Below the pieces are notes generated by a model. It had not been told where the DNA came from and did not search any database. It saw nothing but the letters and a program-made list of their open reading frames with translations. 64,000 nt of DNA from Rhodospirillales bacterium. Lineage in GTDB: Bacteria > Pseudomonadota > Alphaproteobacteria > Rhodospirillales > Defluviicoccaceae. A program made the translations under genes and the position numbers. Positions 59,895 through 64,000 of the stretch are shown piece by piece (position 1 is the stretch's first letter; each line of letters begins with the position of its first letter). The stretch covers positions 186,001 to 250,000 of the forward strand of contig JADJQT010000001.1 in the NCBI GenBank assembly GCA_016712595.1. Reading direction: 5' to 3'.

Positions 59895-61529
59895 TCACCT
59901 CCCCTCTGATCCGAATGTCGAACGGACCCTTTGCGTCACCCGCGCGGTCAGCTCTGCCCAGTCGCCCGGCGCGCTTTGACGAATCAAGCGCGCGCTCGCA
60001 TACCACGGGCTGTCCTCGCGCGCGAGGAGCCAGCGCCATTCAGGCACGAAGGGCAGTAGAATCCACACAGGCCGATCCATCGCTCCCGCCAGATGTGCGG
60101 CCGCCGTATCGACCGAGATAACCAGATCGAGGTTGGCGATGAGCGCGGCAGTTTGGGCAAAATCGCCGAGTTCCGTTTGGAAATCGAGGATCGTTCCAGG
60201 CGCAAACGCCGAAAGCTGGTTCGGCGCTGCCGGAACCTGAAGACTTACGTACGTCGCCGAGGTTGCGGCGGCGAGGGTGGCCAGTTCGCTCGCCGGCATG
60301 GATCGATTGTGGTCGTTCTCATGGCGCGGATTGCCGGCCCAGACGAGACCAATCAGGGGGCGGGCGCACGCTTCGAGGCGCTGGTGCCAGTATCGCACGT
60401 CGTCGGTGTTCGCACGCAGATAAGGAACGGCGCGAGGAACCGTACATAAGGACGTTCCCAAGCGGTGCGGCAGGCTCATCAGGGGAACGTGGCAATCAAA
60501 CGACGACACATCGTCACTTTTAGCGACAACCCGCGCGATCCCGTTTTCTCCGACCAAAGACTGTTCAAACAGGCGTTGCAGGGGCCGCCGGCATTCGAGG
60601 ATGACCCGCGCCCCCCGCATGGCCAAAAGGGACGCATAGCGGGCGAACTGGATCGCCGAACCCAGGCCCTGTTCGGCATGGACGAAAATGGTTCGCCCGG
60701 CGGGATCGGACCCGTCCCACGCCGGCGCCGCGAACGTGCGCGAAGGCGTGGCAAAACCCGGCATGCGCCAGCGCCATTCGTATTCGGCGAAACCCTCCTC
60801 GAGGCGCCCCAGGAGCAATTGGAGCATAGCCCGGTTGCCGTGCGCTGCGGCATGGTTCGCATCAGCCGCGATGGCACGCTCGTAGGCCACCAGCGCCTCG
60901 GCGTAGCGGGCCTGTTCCTGAAGGACGAGTCCTAGGTTGGCAAGGGCGGACGGGTACGTCGGACGCAGGTCGAGTGCCGCGCGCAACGCGCGTTCGGCAT
61001 CGTCAAGCCGGCCGATTGCCCGCAATCCGCTGCCAAGGTTGTTCTGCGCTTCGGCATAAGCCGGGCGAAGAGCGAGGGCTTGCTCATAACAGGCCACGGC
61101 CGCCTGCGGCTGTCCCTGAGCAACGAGAATGTTCCCCATGACGTTATGGGCTTCGGCATTGTTACCATCGAGGCGGAGCGCGATGTCGATGGACTGCGCC
61201 GCCTCGTCGTATCGCCCCAGCGATAACAATGCCGCGCTCCGGCTGATCCGAAACGCGGCAAGCTTATCGTTGGCCGCGATCGCCGAATCGATCGACGCCA
61301 ATGCCTCGGCCGCACGACCCATGCCCAGTTCCGCGACCCCCAAAAGGTGGCACGCGTCGGCGTGTCGTGGTTCTCGTGCGAGCAGACGACGATATAAGGT
61401 CGCGGCTTGGGCGAGGTGGCCAAGGCGATGTTGTGCGAGCGCCTCAGCGAGCAGGCGCTGGGCCGCAAGATCGACCGTGCCTTGCCCGCGCTTTTCCCGC
61501 CGTCGCATCCGTTCCGTGCTCGCCGCCAT
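59895..61529 (-). CDS. TPR protein with C-terminal GT9-like glycosyltransferase domain
   Basis: Protein of 544 residues. Tetratricopeptide repeats fill residues ~20-250 (AEAHNVMGNILVAQGQPQAA, AEAQNNLGSGLRAIGRLDDA). The rest resembles ADP-heptose:LPS heptosyltransferases (GT9): IFVHAEQGLGSAIQFARYAS, RPLIGLVWAGNPRHENDHNR and the donor-site segment LDLVISVDTAAAHLAGAMDR. The sugar is unknown. It is the middle of three genes on one strand that look like a glycan-modifying unit. Confidence 0.88.
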   Translation of the reverse strand: MAASTERMRRREKRGQGTVDLAAQRLLAEALAQHRLGHLAQAATLYRRLLAREPRHADACHLLGVAELGMGRAAEALASIDSAIAANDKLAAFRISRSAALLSLGRYDEAAQSIDIALRLDGNNAEAHNVMGNILVAQGQPQAAVACYEQALALRPAYAEAQNNLGSGLRAIGRLDDAERALRAALDLRPTYPSALANLGLVLQEQARYAEALVAYERAIAADANHAAAHGNRAMLQLLLGRLEEGFAEYEWRWRMPGFATPSRTFAAPAWDGSDPAGRTIFVHAEQGLGSAIQFARYASLLAMRGARVILECRRPLQRLFEQSLVGENGIARVVAKSDDVSSFDCHVPLMSLPHRLGTSLCTVPRAVPYLRANTDDVRYWHQRLEACARPLIGLVWAGNPRHENDHNRSMPASELATLAAATSATYVSLQVPAAPNQLSAFAPGTILDFQTELGDFAQTAALIANLDLVISVDTAAAHLAGAMDRPVWILLPFVPEWRWLLAREDSPWYASARLIRQSAPGDWAELTARVTQRVRSTFGSEGR

Positions 61530-61580
61530 TCGAGACGGTCCAAACCTTAATCGATCTGCGCAAAAACACGAACGGCCGCC

Positions 61581-62429
61581 TTACACGCGCAACCGGTTAT
61601 CTGGTTCAAGATAACCGAGCTTGATCATCTGATCGCGATGGCACTTGATCACAGTATCGATCTGTTCGGCGGATAATTCGTTGCGATATCCGCCGACCTT
61701 GCCGCGCCGAAAGAACGCCTGCGCGTGACTCGACCGTTCGACAAAACCTGAGCGGCGTTCCTGTTCGGCCAGGACCGCAAACGAACTCTGGCGGATCGCC
61801 CGTTTCAACTGTTCCCGCTCTCGCGCCAGTCCGAGAAAATCGACGGCGTCGCCGAAGGTGCGTTGTGGCGAAGTGGTCATGTCTTCATAGCGTAAAACGC
61901 AGCGCCGCAGGCCGCTTGCCTCGGTCCAGCTCCGCACATGGGTGCTCCAATCGGAGATAATCTGGAGAATATGCCCGTCCTTTGGCTCGATCTGCAGATC
62001 AGGCAAGCAGACGGCGCGAACGCCCTCGTCCATCGTGAGCCCATAGTGATGCGCGAAAGACACAGCAACGTCGAGTGGGTTGCGCACGACATAAAGTGCC
62101 GCGTACGTCGCCTCTGGGGTGATGGTCGGAAGGCCGGCGATGAGCGTCAAGACGGTGTGAGTCTTGACGAAGACGCGAGCCGGGCTCGTGTCGGACAAGA
62201 AGCGTTGAACCCGCGGCCGCAACGCGTTGATCTCGTCCCAGTGCAACTCACCGGCGGACTTACCCGATAGCGTAACGTACGGATCGATCCGCATATCGCC
62301 ATGGGCGAAGCTCGGTAGCGCGTTGATATCGACCGGTGCGACGCCTCGTGCGAGATAGTTGGCGAGAAACGCTCGCAGCCACGTGTTTCCGGACTTGGGA
62401 TAGGACGCGAGCCAGACGATCCTGTTCAT
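61581..62429 (-). CDS. Sulfotransferase (type 1 domain)
   Basis: Enzyme of 282 residues with both PAPS sites: IVWLASYPKSGNTWLRAFLA at the N-terminus (5'-phosphosulfate loop) and YVVRNPLDVAVSFAHHYGL (3'-phosphate motif). It is closer to classical type 1 sulfotransferases than the TPR-fused neighbour. The ATG at 62429 starts just before the PAPS loop; a TTG at 62444 is an alternative. It is the first gene of the three-gene unit and follows the porin gene and its hairpin. Confidence 0.93.
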   Translation of the reverse strand: MNRIVWLASYPKSGNTWLRAFLANYLARGVAPVDINALPSFAHGDMRIDPYVTLSGKSAGELHWDEINALRPRVQRFLSDTSPARVFVKTHTVLTLIAGLPTITPEATYAALYVVRNPLDVAVSFAHHYGLTMDEGVRAVCLPDLQIEPKDGHILQIISDWSTHVRSWTEASGLRRCVLRYEDMTTSPQRTFGDAVDFLGLAREREQLKRAIRQSSFAVLAEQERRSGFVERSSHAQAFFRRGKVGGYRNELSAEQIDTVIKCHRDQMIKLGYLEPDNRLRV

Positions 62430-62483
62430 CGTCGTCTCGTCCAACCAATCGTGGCGATCAAAGGCGGGAAGAGCGGACGTTGA

Positions 62484-62507
62484 AGGAGGGCGGTTGACCG
62501 CCCTCCT
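62484..62507 (-). terminator. Strong hairpin after the porin gene
   Basis: AGGAGGGCGGT and ACCGCCCTCCT form a perfect 11-base stem around TG, 25 bases after the porin stop. No T-run follows on the minus strand, so it may mainly stabilise the porin mRNA or end only part of transcription before the sulfotransferase gene. Confidence 0.55.
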
Positions 62508-62531
62508 CCACAGGTTCGTGATCGTTTTCGA

Positions 62532-63833
62532 TCAGAAGCTAAGCTTAAGTCCAGTGGTGCCGCCCACGCCTTGGTTGGCGGACATCTGGTTTTCTTCCTG
62601 CCAGTCATAATAGAAGACGCCGCCGACCACCTTGATGCCCGGGCCGAGCGCGTACGAGCCGCTGATGACCGCCTGGTCAAGGCGATCGACACCGCCGACC
62701 GACGTCTTGTTGTTTGTGCCGGTCTCATAATCGATACCGACCTTATAGGGGCCGAATTCGTAAGCCGCACCGACGGTCCAGCCCATTCCATTCGACTTGA
62801 TCGCGCTGCCGGCAGGCGCGCCGGTCGTCCCCGCCTGGGCAGCCGAGACCACGCCGCGCTGGCCTTGCGGCACCATCATCCAGCCACCGCCCGCACTAAA
62901 TCCGGCGAAGCTGAACTGAGCGCCCGCGTTATAGGCTAAAAGATTTGAATTGTTGGCGTTGGCTGCACCGGAAATGCCCTGCGCCCACAGGATGCCGCCG
63001 GAAGCCTGGACTCCGAAGTCGCCAAACGTGTCCTTGAAATTGATGCCGCCAGCAACGCCGTCGCTCAGGCCGGAGTTTCTGCCGTTATCACCGCTTCCCA
63101 ACTGAGTCAGCGCGCTGTTGTTGTCGCCACCGGACTCAAGGTTCGGAATATATGAGGCACCCACCTGAAAGCCCGCAAAGCGCGGCGTGATGTAGGTGAA
63201 CTTTCCGGAGTCGTTATCGTTGACACGCAGGTTGGTGGTGCAGATCGGCGAGTCGAACAGGTTGGCGCCAAGACCGCCGTAGCTGGTCTGCGTTCCCGTG
63301 CCCGTCTCAAAGGCGCGAATGTTGCACAGGTCGCCCGAATCGAGGCTGACACCGCCATCGGGAGCGGTGACATGGAGCAGGTAGCCGGCGTTGTTCTCGT
63401 CGCCGATAATCACCTGGCCCATGGTCGGCGACTGGAGGAACAAGTACGATTCGTCAACCGTATCGGCTTCAGTGAAAGCTTCGAGCTGGACGTTGATGCC
63501 AACGGTCAGCCCGTTGTCCAACGTCGTCTGGCCGATGACGCAGATTTCCGAGTTGTGCTTGTTATCGACCAGATTCGTCTGGCGATGCTGGTTGTTGGTA
63601 CCAACGGCGGTGCGGGTGGTGTAGTCCTGATCGGTGATCACGCCCCACTGCTGATAGTAACCGCTAAGGCCAAGCTTGATCTTCTCGGCCGCCTGCGAAG
63701 TTGTCGTCGCAGGCGCCGGTGCCGGCAAGGCCTCGCGATACGGCGACGGCGATTGGGCTGCGGCATCCCCCGCGGCACCAGCGACCAGAGCCGCGGCAGT
63801 CAGCGCGGTCGTCGCGTACAGTAGCTTTCTCAT
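62532..63833 (-). CDS. Gram-negative porin
   Basis: Outer-membrane beta-barrel of 433 residues. A signal peptide (MRKLLYATTALTAAALVAGA, cut near DAAAQ) is followed by alternating polar/aromatic strands (IKLGLSGYYQQWGVITDQDY, MGQVIIGDENNAGYLLH, KVGIDYETGTNNKTSVGG). It ends GLKLSF with the terminal Phe used for BAM-mediated assembly. A GTG start 12 bases upstream is possible, but GAGGGT precedes the ATG at 63833. High Asn/Gly content in loops is typical of Rhodospirillales porins. Its promoter must lie in the last ~160 bases of the window. Confidence 0.95.
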   Translation of the reverse strand: MRKLLYATTALTAAALVAGAAGDAAAQSPSPYREALPAPAPATTTSQAAEKIKLGLSGYYQQWGVITDQDYTTRTAVGTNNQHRQTNLVDNKHNSEICVIGQTTLDNGLTVGINVQLEAFTEADTVDESYLFLQSPTMGQVIIGDENNAGYLLHVTAPDGGVSLDSGDLCNIRAFETGTGTQTSYGGLGANLFDSPICTTNLRVNDNDSGKFTYITPRFAGFQVGASYIPNLESGGDNNSALTQLGSGDNGRNSGLSDGVAGGINFKDTFGDFGVQASGGILWAQGISGAANANNSNLLAYNAGAQFSFAGFSAGGGWMMVPQGQRGVVSAAQAGTTGAPAGSAIKSNGMGWTVGAAYEFGPYKVGIDYETGTNNKTSVGGVDRLDQAVISGSYALGPGIKVVGGVFYYDWQEENQMSANQGVGGTTGLKLSF

Positions 63834-64000
63834 CCGTACCCTCACGTTCTTCCAATTCGGTTCGATCTGCGGTTCCGGACGTCTCGGGGACGCCCCTGTC
63901 GGTAATCAACGTCATTCAAGACACGGTAAACTTGCCCGATCAACTCTTGGGCGCGCTTGGGTGTGCTTAATTTTCAGCACTGTGCCACGACAGCAACAGA

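Overview
The window is high-G+C DNA from an alphaproteobacterium, most likely of the Rhodospirillales type. The evidence for this is the purB / F1-ATPase zeta inhibitor (DUF1476) / purC-purS-purQ-purL-bolA-grxD arrangement, the glnK-amtB / aminotransferase / ftsK / lolA arrangement, a CtrA/OmpR-era housekeeping set, plant/rhizobial-type GshA and an alphaproteobacterial porin. Species cannot be named from the sequence alone. I saw no rRNA, tRNA or CRISPR array.

Layout. 1-6,015: end of an unknown gene, a methyl-accepting chemotaxis protein, an ETF-beta methyltransferase-like gene overlapping ubiA, rsmE and gshA. 6,012-11,792 (minus): a complete hybO-hybA-hybB-hybC-hybD operon for a membrane-bound uptake [NiFe]-hydrogenase of the E. 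coli Hyd-2 type, with an unusually AT-rich leader; the hyp maturation genes are not in the window. 12,132-20,681: an acid-ceramidase-like Ntn hydrolase, then purine synthesis genes with bolA and grxD. 20,863-26,437: a lipoprotein, an EF-hand protein, rpsD, and a tightly packed cnoX / LON-domain / Trm112 / DUF971 operon facing a UbiH-type hydroxylase. 26,450-28,901: nitrogen sensing (P-II and AmtB) with candidate regulatory palindromes. 29,175-37,754: dapC, ftsK, lolA, an OmpR-type regulator, ribA, an L,D-transpeptidase, yggS and a ThiE-like gene.

37,982-43,904: a large RTX calcium-binding protein, then a zinc/manganese ABC importer whose promoter region carries a near-perfect Zur palindrome and a candidate translationally coupled 33-residue membrane peptide. 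43,980-48,517: a LysM-FecR envelope protein overlapping a CHASE2-GGDEF-EAL protein whose catalytic motifs are altered. 48,984-50,573: glpK.

50,587-53,460 is a genome scrapyard: a decapitated histidine-phosphatase gene, remnants of at least three kinds of insertion sequence (IS3, IS256 and another DDE family), a short beta-propeller-repeat protein, and a mobA gene that has lost its 5' end and carries a one-base frameshift. Directly after it comes an intact, tightly spaced trio: a molybdopterin oxidoreductase, a free-standing MoaD/ThiS-like protein ending in Gly-Gly, and an Asp-box (BNR) propeller protein. This trio is the best candidate here for an undescribed system. 58,004-62,429 holds three genes probably acting on a surface glycan (TPR-sulfotransferase, TPR-GT9-like glycosyltransferase, sulfotransferase), followed upstream by a major porin.

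Gene starts were chosen from ribosome-binding sites, family lengths and gene overlaps; these choices are stated in the entries. Functions are assigned from recognised motifs without database searches.
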